From: Onstottus_B arcticum
Lineage (GTDB): Bacteria > Acidobacteriota > Blastocatellia > UBA7656
NCBI GenBank assembly: GCA_038040485.1
Contig: JBBPIE010000011.1
Span: 109,237-173,236, forward strand
Length of the DNA: 64,000 bases
Direction of reading: 5' to 3'
Made by a program: the position numbers and the translations under genes. This document shows positions 48,791-58,567 of the stretch, one piece after another. Below the pieces are notes generated by a model that saw nothing but the letters and a program-made list of their open reading frames with translations, ran no database searches and had not been told where the DNA came from. Each line of letters starts with the position of its first letter. The stretch's first letter is position 1.

Positions 48791-49151
48791 TCGCAGCCTT
48801 ACTCTCAGTCAACGAAATTCGCTAAAAATGCTTGCAGATAGTCGGGCTATGGTGCCCTTTAAGGATTATCCGCGGCAGCACGCTGGAGGTTCTACACCAA
48901 CGCTTGTGGCTGTCTCCAGCGGCTGGGGCCATGAGTCTGCAATATCGCGGAATTGCAACTGCTTGCCCCGATCTACAGGATACATCTCCGGGCCGTTCGT
49001 GACTGGATTGACAACGGTTTAACCGACATGTTAAAAGCTGTGCGACTAGAAGCGCAGTTGTTTCATCAAAGATTTCTTTTGTTGAGGAAGCGGTGAGTCT
49101 TATTTATGGGGCCAGCTGCGTCGTGGCTTCTGCGACAAGGCCGAGGACACG

Positions 49152-50000
49152 ATGACAGACGAGTCTAACGATAAACCGGCTGGCGAAGACGCTGAACGAG
49201 TCCCAAGCGAGCAAACCGACCAGGCCGAGTCTCCTTCACAACCAAAGGCCGGTGCGAGCGCGCCAGAGGACAAAGACACGGCTGGGGTGAGTCCCGGCCA
49301 AGGTGCCCCCTCGGGGGGAGACTCGAAGTCTGTGTCCGCAGAAGCAGTTGGCGACAAGCCTGCGCCGCCGAAGGCCGCCCCCAGAGCCGATCACAAGCCA
49401 GCCGCGGGAGAGAAGCTCGCGCCCGCCAAGAAGGGTCCCGTCATAACCTCTGAGATTGTGGACGATGTGTTGATTGACCGCATCAGAGAGCGATTCGGCG
49501 ACGCGATCTCGGAAGCGGTTGCTACCCTCGGTCAACAGATACTGCGAGTGAAGAAGGGCTCATACGTTGAGCTGTGCCGCTTCCTTCATGATGAAGACGA
49601 CGCGGATTTCAAAATGTGTATTGATGAGACCGCCATCCATTGGCCAGATCGGAAGGGCGAGGAGTTCGACATCGTTCTGTTCCTCTATTCGCTCACCAAG
49701 AACCGCAGGCTGCGTCTGAAACTGGCAGTCGCTGATGGCGAAGCTTGTCCGTCGGTCACCTCGATCTGGGCGGGGGCGAACTGGATGGAGCGCGAGATTT
49801 ACGACATGTTCGGGATCTTGTTTGAAGGCCACCCCGATCTCAGGAGAATCCTGCTCCCGACGGACTGGCCGGGACACCCGCTTCGCAAGGAGTACCCCAT
49901 CGGCTACCAGGACAACGAATGGACGGACAAACACCTTCAGTACCGGGAGATTGACTACGACACCAGTTTGATCGACGTGAAGTACGCAGAGCGACGATAG
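49152..50000 (+). CDS. nuoC: NADH-quinone oxidoreductase subunit C
   Basis: 282 residues. The C-terminal 190 are a normal NuoC (30-kDa subunit): FDIVLFLYSLTKNRRLRLK, the signature ANWMEREIYDMFGILFEGHP and LRRILLPTDWPGHPLRKEYP. The first 95 are an extra low-complexity region rich in Ala, Pro, Lys and Asp, not found in standard NuoC. It belongs to the peripheral arm connecting electron transfer to quinone reduction. It is the first gene of the nuo block, 4 bp before nuoD. Confidence 0.95.
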   Translation: MTDESNDKPAGEDAERVPSEQTDQAESPSQPKAGASAPEDKDTAGVSPGQGAPSGGDSKSVSAEAVGDKPAPPKAAPRADHKPAAGEKLAPAKKGPVITSEIVDDVLIDRIRERFGDAISEAVATLGQQILRVKKGSYVELCRFLHDEDDADFKMCIDETAIHWPDRKGEEFDIVLFLYSLTKNRRLRLKLAVADGEACPSVTSIWAGANWMEREIYDMFGILFEGHPDLRRILLPTDWPGHPLRKEYPIGYQDNEWTDKHLQYREIDYDTSLIDVKYAERR

Positions 50001-50004
50001 TCTT

Positions 50005-51138
50005 ATGCAAGAGCAATTGACTGGCGCGGGCCAGGAGACACTGTTTGATTCTGAAGAGATGGTCCTCAATATGGGACCTCAGCACCCGTCTACGCACGGC
50101 GTGCTGCGGGTGATCTTGAGGCTCGACGGCGAAACCGTCGTTGATCTCGATTGCGATATCGGGTATCTGCACCGTGGCGTCGAGAAGATCGCGGAGAGTG
50201 ACACTTACGCGATGATAACGCCGTATTGGGACCGCCTGGATTATGTCGCGGCTGTGTCCAATGATCTGTGTTACGTCGAGGGCGTAGAGAAGCTCCTCCA
50301 GGTTGAAGTCCCAAAGCGAGCTGAGTACCTGCGCGTCATTCTCACTGAACTTCAGCGCATCGCGTCGCATCTGCTCTGGCTTGGAACGCACGCGTTGGAC
50401 ATAGGCGCCGTGACTGTCTTGCTGTACGCATTCCGTGAGCGGGAAGAGATACTAAAAATATTTGAGGATTTTATCGGCGCGCGGCTCACGGCACATGCTT
50501 TTCGGATAGGCGGTCTGTGGTGGGATACGTATCCTGAGTTCGACTCGCGCGTTCGGGATTTCCTGAAAATACTTCCAGGCCGAATCGAAGAGTACGAAAC
50601 TCTGCTCAACGCGAACCGAATCTGGCTTCAGCGCACGGTGGGTATCGGCATTCTGCCCGCCGAAGAAGCGATCAACCTCAGCCTTACCGGCCCGGGACTC
50701 CGGGGATCAGGTGTCAAGTACGACGTTCGCAAGGCGCAACCATACTCAGCCTACGCGGACTTCGACTTCGAGATCCCTATCGGCGAGAACGGCGACACGT
50801 ATGATCGCTACCTCTGCCGGATGGAAGAGATCAAGCAGTCTGCGCTGATAATAGAACAAGCGCTGGATGGTTTGCCCGAGGGTCCGGTTATGGCGAAGGT
50901 GCCGAAGGTGCTCAAGCCGCCGGCAGGCGAGGTTTATCACTCGATCGAAGCGCCCAAAGGCGAGATAGGCGTCTACCTGGTAAGCGACGGCACCGGCAAG
51001 CCCTATCGAATGCGGATCCGCCCGCCATCCTACATCAACCTCCAGTCGCTCAAGCGAATGTCGATCGGGCATCTTGTTGCTGATGTCGTCGCATTGATCG
51101 GTACTCTCGACATCGTGCTGGGAGAAGTTGATCGGTGA
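50005..51138 (+). CDS. nuoD: NADH-quinone oxidoreductase subunit D
   Basis: 377 residues, not fused to NuoC. NMGPQHPSTHGVLRV near residue 21 is the 49-kDa subunit signature, with the quinone-site His. GYLHRGVEKIAE, the long central helix and the C-terminal SIGHLVADVVALIGTLDIVLGEVDR complete the family. It forms the quinone-binding cavity with NuoB, whose gene is not in this window. Confidence 0.97.
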   Translation: MQEQLTGAGQETLFDSEEMVLNMGPQHPSTHGVLRVILRLDGETVVDLDCDIGYLHRGVEKIAESDTYAMITPYWDRLDYVAAVSNDLCYVEGVEKLLQVEVPKRAEYLRVILTELQRIASHLLWLGTHALDIGAVTVLLYAFREREEILKIFEDFIGARLTAHAFRIGGLWWDTYPEFDSRVRDFLKILPGRIEEYETLLNANRIWLQRTVGIGILPAEEAINLSLTGPGLRGSGVKYDVRKAQPYSAYADFDFEIPIGENGDTYDRYLCRMEEIKQSALIIEQALDGLPEGPVMAKVPKVLKPPAGEVYHSIEAPKGEIGVYLVSDGTGKPYRMRIRPPSYINLQSLKRMSIGHLVADVVALIGTLDIVLGEVDR

Positions 51139-51225
51139 TGCGAAAGCGCGTTACTGTGATTGTCGAACAAAATGCAGAGACAGCCTCTCTTTGGCAGTAG
51201 TTGGTGACCGGTCTGAGTTGACACT

Positions 51226-52587
51226 ATGCAAAGCCTCCTGGCGACGTTAATGCTTGTAGCTCCCGACTGGGTTCTGGGTCTGACCCGCGAGCGTCGGCCC
51301 AACGCGTTCTGGGCCGAATACGTCGTCTGGCCGATCTTCCAAATCCTGATCGTCCTGTTCATCGTCCTGACGCTCGTCGCCTATCTTGTTTACGTCGAAC
51401 GCAAAGTGTCTGCGTTCATGCAAGCGAGGCTCGGACCGATGCGAGTCGGTCCGTGGGGGCTGTTGCAGCCGGCAGCCGATGGCTTGAAGCTTCTACTCAA
51501 AGAGGACATCATCCCGCTCAAAGCCGATCGGATGGTTTTTGCGCTCGCGCCGATCATCTCCGTTGTAGCCGCGCTGATAGTTCTAGCGGTGATACCGTGG
51601 GGCGCGGCGTGGGCGACCATCGCCAACATCAACATCGGTCTGCTGTTCATCCTCGCTGTTTCGTCAGTCGGGGTGCTCGGTCTGGTGCTCGCGGGGTGGG
51701 CGTCCAACTCGAAGTACTCGTTGCTGGGCGCGCTCCGGTCATCGGCTCAGATGGTGAGCTACGAGATCGGTCTAGGACTGTCGATCATCGGCGCGTTGAT
51801 GTTCGCGCGCACCTTATCAATGTCCGGCATAATAGAAGCTCAACAAGCTGACCATGTCTGGTACATCTTCTTTCAGCCCCTGGGCTTCCTTGTTTATCTG
51901 ATTAGCGCTCTTGGTGAGACGAATCGCGCTCCCTTCGACCTGCCTGAAGCTGAGTCGGAGCTTGTCGCCGGATATCACACCGAGTATTCGGGGTTTCGGT
52001 GGGCCCTTTTCTTCATGGCCGAGTATGCGGCAATGATCGTGACGGCGGCGATTGCAGTGACGCTGTTTCTCGGCGGCTGGAGTTTTCCTGGCGTAACCGG
52101 AACCTCGCTGTTTGGCGTAGGTCCAATCCATAATCCAACTCTTCATACGATCGCAAGCGTGGTGGTCTTCGGGTCGAAAATAATGTTGTTGATCTATGCC
52201 TATATGTGGTTCCGCTGGACCTGGCCGCGCTATCGCTACGATCAGTTGATGGAGCTTGGATGGAAATGGATGATTCCGGCGGGACTTGCCAACATCGTGC
52301 TAACCGGGATCTGGTACGTGCTCGCGCTGCCTGAATCAAGAGGCGGCGTGTTCAACTTGATGCGGGACGTCGGTGGCAGACTCGTGCCAACCGGCAAGGG
52401 CGTGATCTACTTCATAGTGACGGGTACAGTCATAACGGTCCCGCTAGTCTGGCTGCTGCTGGTGAAAATCAATCGCCGTTCGCGCGACTTCAATCTACAT
52501 GAGCAACGGCAGCTTCAGATCAGCCTGCGGCGCGAGCGATTAGAAAAGGCGCTACGTCCACAACCAGCCGATGGCGGCGGACAGTAA
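51226..52587 (+). CDS. nuoH: NADH-quinone oxidoreductase subunit H
   Basis: 453 residues, longer than the usual 320-350 through an N-terminal extension and a basic cytoplasmic tail. Core motifs: YVERKVSAFMQARLGP, MRVGPWGLLQPAADGLKLLLKEDI, and ETNRAPFDLPEAESELVAGYHTEY, the quinone-channel loop. About eight to nine membrane helices. It links the peripheral arm to the proton pumps. Confidence 0.96.
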   Translation: MQSLLATLMLVAPDWVLGLTRERRPNAFWAEYVVWPIFQILIVLFIVLTLVAYLVYVERKVSAFMQARLGPMRVGPWGLLQPAADGLKLLLKEDIIPLKADRMVFALAPIISVVAALIVLAVIPWGAAWATIANINIGLLFILAVSSVGVLGLVLAGWASNSKYSLLGALRSSAQMVSYEIGLGLSIIGALMFARTLSMSGIIEAQQADHVWYIFFQPLGFLVYLISALGETNRAPFDLPEAESELVAGYHTEYSGFRWALFFMAEYAAMIVTAAIAVTLFLGGWSFPGVTGTSLFGVGPIHNPTLHTIASVVVFGSKIMLLIYAYMWFRWTWPRYRYDQLMELGWKWMIPAGLANIVLTGIWYVLALPESRGGVFNLMRDVGGRLVPTGKGVIYFIVTGTVITVPLVWLLLVKINRRSRDFNLHEQRQLQISLRRERLEKALRPQPADGGGQ

Positions 52588-52622
52588 GATTCGACACGGC
52601 AGGATTTGCATTTAGGTGATTT

Positions 52623-53168
52623 ATGGCAGCAGTAAGAACTCAGGCGACAAAGCGAACGCTCGGCCAATTGATCAAGCGGCTTCTTTTGCTTGATCTATTC
52701 AAGGGTCTGGCGCTGACTTTCAAATACAACGCGCGTGCTCTCTATGAACCGCGCGACGGGGGCAACCCCAACCAGGCGATATACACCGAGCAGTATCCGC
52801 TCGAAGCCGCGCGAGTCTCCGAGAGATTTCGAGGCGCGCCGCGCTTGAACCTTGATCCGGATAATGGAAGCACGCTCTGCATCGCGTGTGATCTGTGTGC
52901 GCTTGCGTGTCCAGTCGATTGCATCGAAGTCGGCTCGATACGGCGCGAGGTCCGCGACGGCGAGAAGGTGAATAAGAAGAAGGTGCTCACCACTTTCATC
53001 TTCGACACGTCGCGATGCATGTTCTGCAACCTCTGCGCCGAAGCCTGCCCGACCGATTGTCTGGAGCTGACTCAGAGTTTTGAACTCGCGGTGTATCATC
53101 GCGCAGGTTTTCGCTGGGATCGCGAGATGCTCGAGAAGGGCATCAACTACGTTCGATACGCGAAGTAG
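52623..53168 (+). CDS. nuoI: NADH-quinone oxidoreductase subunit I (two 4Fe-4S clusters)
   Basis: 181 residues. The two ferredoxin motifs are CIACDLCALACPVDC (Cys 86, 89, 92, 96 with a further Cys at 100) and CMFCNLCAEACPTDC (Cys 132, 135, 138, 142), binding clusters N6a and N6b. An N-terminal amphipathic stretch anchors it to the membrane arm. Gene order D-H-I-J is normal. Confidence 0.97.
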   Translation: MAAVRTQATKRTLGQLIKRLLLLDLFKGLALTFKYNARALYEPRDGGNPNQAIYTEQYPLEAARVSERFRGAPRLNLDPDNGSTLCIACDLCALACPVDCIEVGSIRREVRDGEKVNKKKVLTTFIFDTSRCMFCNLCAEACPTDCLELTQSFELAVYHRAGFRWDREMLEKGINYVRYAK

Positions 53169-53169
53169 T

Positions 53170-53238
53170 CACTCGTCATTTGTCCCGAGTCATTGGTCGT
53201 TTGCGCGACTAATGACGAAGGACAATGACCAAGGACCG
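53170..53238. repeat. Inverted word repeat between nuoI and nuoJ
   Basis: Words of the type GTCATTTGTC / GTCATTGGTC on the left and TAATGACGAAGGACAATGACC on the right are complementary. Same architecture as the other intergenic repeats, with another word. Confidence 0.6.
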
Positions 53239-53240
53239 GC

Positions 53241-53825
53241 ATGCAACTACACGGGTTGGAAGCGCTACTTTTTTATGTCCTGGCCATAATGACTTTGTTT
53301 ATGGCGGTCTTCGTTGTGACCGCTCGAGTCACCATTCACTCCGCGCTTTTCCTTATAGGGACGCTTGTTAACGTGGCGCTGCTGTTTATCCTCCTTCGCG
53401 CGGAGTTCGTAGCCGGCGTTCAGATACTCGTCTACGTCGGCGGCGTGATGGTGCTGTTCTTGTTCGTGATAATGCTGGTGCAGACCCGCGCCGAAGAAGA
53501 AGCGCGAGTGGCTCTATATACCGGGCAGACCTGGCCGGCAGTCGTCATCGCGCTGCTGCTGGCGGTGTCCTTCTACTTCGCGATGAATCCCGCCCAGGCC
53601 GCCTTCCGACCCCCGGATAGCGCGAGTGCTGTAACCGCAGTCGAGAGCGGCGAGCGGAGCAATGCGGGCGCGGGATACATCTCGAAGGACACTCAGGAAG
53701 TGGGCGAGCAACTCTACCGACAAGCAGCTCTGCCCTTTGAAGTGGCCTCACTGCTGCTGCTCGTAGCGATGGTTGGCGCAGTCTTGCTCGCGCGCGGCAC
53801 CAAACAGCAAAAGTACTACGAGTAG
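53241..53825 (+). CDS. nuoJ: NADH-quinone oxidoreductase subunit J
   Basis: 194 residues, five predicted transmembrane helices. VQILVYVGGVMVLFLFVIMLV is the family core. After it a poorly conserved, charged loop of about 40 residues (DSASAVTAVESGERSNAG) precedes the last helix. Part of the proton-conducting E-channel with NuoK. Followed by nuoK. Confidence 0.95.
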   Translation: MQLHGLEALLFYVLAIMTLFMAVFVVTARVTIHSALFLIGTLVNVALLFILLRAEFVAGVQILVYVGGVMVLFLFVIMLVQTRAEEEARVALYTGQTWPAVVIALLLAVSFYFAMNPAQAAFRPPDSASAVTAVESGERSNAGAGYISKDTQEVGEQLYRQAALPFEVASLLLLVAMVGAVLLARGTKQQKYYE

Positions 53826-53921
53826 AGTTGAGAGTGGATATTGATATGAAGACGAGACAGCAAACGGGAACGAACATTTCGCGGTGTCTCCCTTTCCGCA
53901 GTTTCGATTCGGGAGGGCGAA

Positions 53922-54347
53922 GTGTTTAGTCTTGCCATTAGCGCGCTCGCTTATTTGACGCCGCTGCTTCTGCAAGCCCAGCAGCCGTTCCTCAAACGCT
54001 TCGAGCCTACGCTTATCAACTTCCTGATGCTGAGCTTTCTACTGTTTGTGGTTGGCGTGGCGGGCGTCTTGTCGCGCCGAAACATCATCGTCATCTTTAT
54101 GTCCATCGAGCTGATACTGAACGCAGTCAATCTGAACCTGATCGCGTTCTCGCGTTACCTCGAAATAAACAAGGACGCGCTGGCGGCGAAAGGGCTGGCC
54201 GTCAACTCGCTGTCCGGTCCGGTGTTCACGATATTCATCATAGTCGTAGCCGCCGCGGAAGCCGCTGTCGGGCTGGGGATCGTCATCGCCATGTTTCGCA
54301 ACAAGGAGACGGTCGCGATTGATGAGATTGATCTGTTGAAGTGGTAG
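53922..54347 (+). CDS. nuoK: NADH-quinone oxidoreductase subunit K
   Basis: 141 residues, longer than the usual 100 by an N-terminal extension of about 30. The start is GTG 53922 after GGGAGGGCGA. Core motifs: VGVAGVLSRRNIIVIFMSIELILNAVNLN, holding the conserved pumping Glu, and AAAEAAVGLGIVIAMFR. Three helices in the core. Confidence 0.95.
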   Translation: MFSLAISALAYLTPLLLQAQQPFLKRFEPTLINFLMLSFLLFVVGVAGVLSRRNIIVIFMSIELILNAVNLNLIAFSRYLEINKDALAAKGLAVNSLSGPVFTIFIIVVAAAEAAVGLGIVIAMFRNKETVAIDEIDLLKW

Positions 54348-54356
54348 GAATGACGC

Positions 54357-54409
54357 CTGATGCGTGATTCGTGAGGTCTCACGGGTCACGAATCACGAAT
54401 CACGGATCA
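54357..54409. repeat. Inverted word repeat between nuoK and nuoL
   Basis: GATGCGTGATTCGTGAG on the left and CACGAATCACGAATCACGGATC on the right are complementary in register. It ends directly at the nuoL start, so it may affect nuoL translation. Confidence 0.65.
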
Positions 54410-54416
54410 TGTGCTT

Positions 54417-56585
54417 ATGCTGAAACTCGTCTGGTTGATTCCAGTCTTGCCGCTTCTAGGCTTCCTTATAAACTTTTTGCTGGGCCGCAAACTCCGGCTC
54501 AGCGAACGCGCCGTCTCGCTCATTGGTTGCGGCGTGATCCTCGCTTCTCTGTTGCTCACACTCGGAGCGTTTTACGAGTACGCAACCGATTACGCCCGCA
54601 AGCACGACGACAAACCATACATCACCAGCGAAGACGGCGGGTTCCCGCACTCATTCACCTGGCTGCCCGGTGGCGCCGCGCACAAGACTCACGGCAACGA
54701 GGCGGGCGGGCTTGCGAGTTTCAACATCGAGTGGAGCTACCAGATCGATCAGCTAACGCTTGTGATGATGTTCATCGTCACCTTTGTTGGTTTCTGGATT
54801 CACGTCTTCGCAGTCGGCTACATGCGCGGCGACCCGGGCTTCTACCGGTTCTTCTCTTATCTGAATCTATTCATGTTCATGATGTTGCTGCTCGTGATGG
54901 GCTCGAACTTCATGATCATGTTCGTTGGGTGGGAAGGGGTAGGGCTCTGTTCGTATCTGCTGATCGGCTACTACATCAACAAACGTGAAGCCGGCGATGC
55001 CGCAAAAAAAGCCTTCGTCGTGAACCGCATAGGCGACTTTGGGTTTGCGCTTGCCATCATGGGAGTGTTCGCGACGTTCGGTACGCTTCAATTCAAAGAC
55101 CTCGCGTCGCTTTCCGCGGCCTACCCAGTCGAGCACCTCTGGCAGTTCGGGTTGATGTCGTGGCTCGCGCTCGGATTGTTTGTCGGAGCCACGGGCAAGA
55201 GCGCGCAGATACCGCTTTACATCTGGCTTCCGGACGCGATGGCGGGACCCACGCCCGTCTCGGCGTTGATTCACGCGGCGACGATGGTCACCGCCGGCGT
55301 GTTCATGGTGGTGCGCACGAATTTCATTTTCCAACGTTCGGTCACGATGATGATGATCGTAGCCCTGATCGGCCTTCTGACCGCCTTCGTCGCCGCTACC
55401 ATCGGCATTACTCAAACCGACATCAAGAAGGTGCTCGCATATTCGACCGTCTCGCAGCTCGGATTTATGTTCCTGGCGGCAGGCGTCGGCGCCTTCGTAG
55501 CCGCGATCTTCCACGTGTTCACTCACGCGTTTTTCAAGGCGCTTCTGTTCCTCGGCTCGGGCTCTGTCATTCACGGCATGCACCATGAACAGGAGATGCC
55601 GAAGATGGGAGGCCTCGCCAAGTACATGCCCAAGACCTATCGTGCGATGTGGATCGGCTGGCTCGCGATATGCGGCATTCCGTTTTTTGCCGGGTTCTTC
55701 TCCAAGGATGAAATTCTTTGGAAGACTTTCAGCACGGGAGTCTTCGGCGGCGGAAAGTTACTCTGGTTTATCGGGTTCATCACGGCCGGAATAACGGCGT
55801 TCTACATGACGCGGCTCATGTCGATGACCTTTAAGGGCGAAGAGCGATTCAGAAAAACTCATCACGACGAGCACGGTCATCACGCCCCGGTTGAGCCTCA
55901 TGAGTCGCCGACCATCATGACGCTCCCGCTTCAAGTCCTCGCGGTCGGCTCGATCCTTGCGGGTCTGATAGGCATTCCGCTCGCGCTTTCTTTTGGAAAG
56001 GACATCAACTTCTTCGAGCACTGGCTCGATCCCGTGATAGTCAATGTCCACGAAGCCGGAGCCGGACACGCAGCAGCTCATCACGTCGAGCCGATTGAAT
56101 ACGCATTGATGATTCTGTCAGTCGGGATCGCGGTCCTGGGAATATATCTCGGCAAGCTCTTCTACGAGCGCCGCACGGACCTTGCGGACATCTGGGCCGC
56201 CAAGCTTCGCCCGCTTTACACGCTCAGCTTTAACAAGTGGTACCTGGATCATCTGCTCGACGAAAAGGGAGTCGAAGCGGGCAAGGCTGTGAACAACGCG
56301 ATGTGGCGCGTGGACGCGGCGGTGGTGGACGGCGGCGTCAACGGCGCAGGCTGGCTCACGCGGTTTTGGGCAAAGCTGAGCGGCTTATGGGACAAGTGGG
56401 TGATTGACCTGGCGGTTAACGCGACCGGATGGATCGCGCGCGCGGGCTCGATTGTGTTGCGCACGTTTCAAACCGGCTTCTGGCAGAACTATGTGTTGGT
56501 CTTCGCGCTCGGTCTGTTTGTGATTCTGTTGATCTACATCTTCCCGTCGATCCCGGCCACGATCCGAAGCTTCAGGGGAAATTGA
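54417..56585 (+). CDS. nuoL: NADH-quinone oxidoreductase subunit L
   Basis: 722 residues from ATG 54417; a GTG six bases earlier is in frame. Antiporter-type pump with about 16 helices and the long lateral helix near the end. Motifs: FVGWEGVGLCSYLLIGYY, GATGKSAQIPLYIWLPDAMAGPTPVSALIHAATMV with its conserved Lys and His, and IKKVLAYSTVSQLGFMFLA. The C-terminal part carries the amphipathic HL helix clamp. Followed by nuoM. Confidence 0.97.
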   Translation: MLKLVWLIPVLPLLGFLINFLLGRKLRLSERAVSLIGCGVILASLLLTLGAFYEYATDYARKHDDKPYITSEDGGFPHSFTWLPGGAAHKTHGNEAGGLASFNIEWSYQIDQLTLVMMFIVTFVGFWIHVFAVGYMRGDPGFYRFFSYLNLFMFMMLLLVMGSNFMIMFVGWEGVGLCSYLLIGYYINKREAGDAAKKAFVVNRIGDFGFALAIMGVFATFGTLQFKDLASLSAAYPVEHLWQFGLMSWLALGLFVGATGKSAQIPLYIWLPDAMAGPTPVSALIHAATMVTAGVFMVVRTNFIFQRSVTMMMIVALIGLLTAFVAATIGITQTDIKKVLAYSTVSQLGFMFLAAGVGAFVAAIFHVFTHAFFKALLFLGSGSVIHGMHHEQEMPKMGGLAKYMPKTYRAMWIGWLAICGIPFFAGFFSKDEILWKTFSTGVFGGGKLLWFIGFITAGITAFYMTRLMSMTFKGEERFRKTHHDEHGHHAPVEPHESPTIMTLPLQVLAVGSILAGLIGIPLALSFGKDINFFEHWLDPVIVNVHEAGAGHAAAHHVEPIEYALMILSVGIAVLGIYLGKLFYERRTDLADIWAAKLRPLYTLSFNKWYLDHLLDEKGVEAGKAVNNAMWRVDAAVVDGGVNGAGWLTRFWAKLSGLWDKWVIDLAVNATGWIARAGSIVLRTFQTGFWQNYVLVFALGLFVILLIYIFPSIPATIRSFRGN

Positions 56586-56679
56586 ATGTGCGGGTGGCTG
56601 GGTGGCCGCCCCGCATTGCGCAGTTAGAATAAGGGCGGCCTGAGTGGCGCCCAAACAAGACGATTAGGAGACACTGGCT

Positions 56680-58482
56680 ATGCCTCGCGATCATTACTTC
56701 CTCGGTATCGGCATCCTGTCGTGGGTGACATGGCTTCCCGCGGTTGGCGCAATACTCATCTTGTTGTTCAACCGATCAAAGAACGACGCTATTCGCTGGT
56801 TCGCGAATGTCTGGATCTCGATCTGTTTTCTAGTCTCGATACCGCTGATGACCGGGCTCGGAAAAATGCATGGCTATGAGCGCGCGCTCGGCGGCTTGCA
56901 GTTCATCGAAGACCACGATTGGATTCCGCTCATCGGAGCGCGTTACCAGCTTGGAGTGGACGGGCTGTCGCTTATGCTGGTGATGCTGACGACGCTGCTA
57001 GGGGTGATATCGGTTGTCTGCTCGTGGGCTTACATTCGAGAAAAAGGGCGCGAGAAAGAGTACTACATCATGCTGCTTTTGCTTCAGAGTGGCATGCTAG
57101 GCGCGTTCGTTTCAGCCGACCTGTTTCTGTTCTTTGTTTTCTGGGAAGTGATGCTCGTGCCGATGTACTTCCTGATCGGCATCTGGGGCGGCAAGAACCG
57201 GCTCTACTCGGCAATCAAGTTCTTCCTGTACACGCTGGTCGGATCGGTCGTGATGCTGCTCGCGGTTCTGAAGCTTTACTTCATCTTCCCCGACGTTGTG
57301 AAGGCTAAAAAGGTCGAAGTCGAGGCCACCGCTCGCCAGAACGCTGCAAGCAGCATCACCGATCCGCAGCGCTTCGGCCAGGTGAATGAGCCGATGCTCA
57401 ACCTCGCGCTTGATGCGATGAAGCGCGCAGACGGAATCGATCCGCGAACCAATAAATCGCTCGAATCCGGCTTTGTTCATAGCTCGTTCAACATCGCCGC
57501 GATGACCGCAATCGGCCCGCATATAAAAGCGGTCTTCGGCATCGGCCTGGTGATCTGGTTGTTCATCGGGTTCGGATTATCGTTCGCTATCAAGGTTCCG
57601 ATGTTTCCGTTTCACACCTGGCTACCCGACGCGCACTACGACGCTCCGACGGCCGGCTCCGTCATCCTGGCCGGCGTGTTGTTGAAAATGGGAACCTATG
57701 GCTTCCTGCGTTTTTCACTGCCGATCTTTCCCGATGCGGCGACCCATCCGACGGTGCGCCAGGTCATGGTCGTGCTGTCGATCATCGGAATTATTTACGG
57801 CGCATTGGTGGCGATGGCTCAAAAGGACGTCAAGAAGCTGATCGCTTATTCGTCGGTCTCGCATCTTGGATTCGTTATGCTCGGGTTGTTCGCGCTGAAT
57901 CCCAACGGCATCAATGGCGCGGTTCTTCAGATGATCAACCACGGCATCTCGACCGGCGCGCTGTTCATGCTCTGCGGGATTCTTTACGAGCGCCGTCACA
58001 CGTACGAGATTGCCGAGTTCGGCGGCTTGGCTTCAGTGATGCCGACGTTCTCAACGATCTTTCTGATAGTCACGCTCTCGTCGTTAGGCTTACCGCTGAT
58101 GAACAACTTCCAAGGCGAGTTCCTGGTGCTGTTAGGCGCATTCGAGGCAAAGGTCTGGTGGAGCGCGCTCGCAACGGTAGGCATCATCCTCGGCGCGGCT
58201 TATATGCTGTGGTTGTATCAGCGAGTCTTTTTTGGCCCGGTGTCGAACCCGGCCAACGAAGGCTTGAAGGATTTGGACGCGCGCGAGGCATGGCAGTTTG
58301 CACCGCTGATAGTTTTGATCTTCTGGATCGGGGTTTATCCGAAGCCGTTGCTGTCGTACATAAACCCGCAGACCGAAGTTGTGGTGGCGCAAGTCGCTCC
58401 GGATTACTTCAAGAACGCGCCCGCCGCGCAACGCCCGCAGGTCGCTGAAGAGAAACCGAGCGCGGAACCCGAAACGAAATGA
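56680..58482 (+). CDS. nuoM: NADH-quinone oxidoreductase subunit M
   Basis: 600 residues, about 90 more than E. coli NuoM; a hydrophilic insertion lies around residues 215-270 (KAKKVEVEATARQNAASSIT and on). Core: FFVFWEVMLVPMYFLIGIWGG, KVPMFPFHTWLPDAHYDAPTAGSVILAG and VKKLIAYSSVSHLGFVMLG. It ends in an Ala/Pro/Glu-rich tail. Antiporter-type proton pump. Confidence 0.97.
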   Translation: MPRDHYFLGIGILSWVTWLPAVGAILILLFNRSKNDAIRWFANVWISICFLVSIPLMTGLGKMHGYERALGGLQFIEDHDWIPLIGARYQLGVDGLSLMLVMLTTLLGVISVVCSWAYIREKGREKEYYIMLLLLQSGMLGAFVSADLFLFFVFWEVMLVPMYFLIGIWGGKNRLYSAIKFFLYTLVGSVVMLLAVLKLYFIFPDVVKAKKVEVEATARQNAASSITDPQRFGQVNEPMLNLALDAMKRADGIDPRTNKSLESGFVHSSFNIAAMTAIGPHIKAVFGIGLVIWLFIGFGLSFAIKVPMFPFHTWLPDAHYDAPTAGSVILAGVLLKMGTYGFLRFSLPIFPDAATHPTVRQVMVVLSIIGIIYGALVAMAQKDVKKLIAYSSVSHLGFVMLGLFALNPNGINGAVLQMINHGISTGALFMLCGILYERRHTYEIAEFGGLASVMPTFSTIFLIVTLSSLGLPLMNNFQGEFLVLLGAFEAKVWWSALATVGIILGAAYMLWLYQRVFFGPVSNPANEGLKDLDAREAWQFAPLIVLIFWIGVYPKPLLSYINPQTEVVVAQVAPDYFKNAPAAQRPQVAEEKPSAEPETK

Positions 58483-58484
58483 CG

Positions 58485-58560
58485 TTCAGGGTTCGGAGTT
58501 CCGAGTTCCGGGTTTAACCCCGAACCCAGAACCCTGAACTCTGAACCCGGAACCCGAAAC
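58485..58560. repeat. Inverted word repeat between nuoM and nuoN
   Basis: Left arm words GTTCAGGGTTCGGAGTTCC / GAGTTCCGGGTT, right arm words AACCCAGAACCCTGAAC / TCTGAACCCGGAACCC. The arms are complementary and each is built from a GGGTTCxxA-type word of 7-8 bases. Confidence 0.8.
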
Positions 58561-58567
58561 CGTTTAT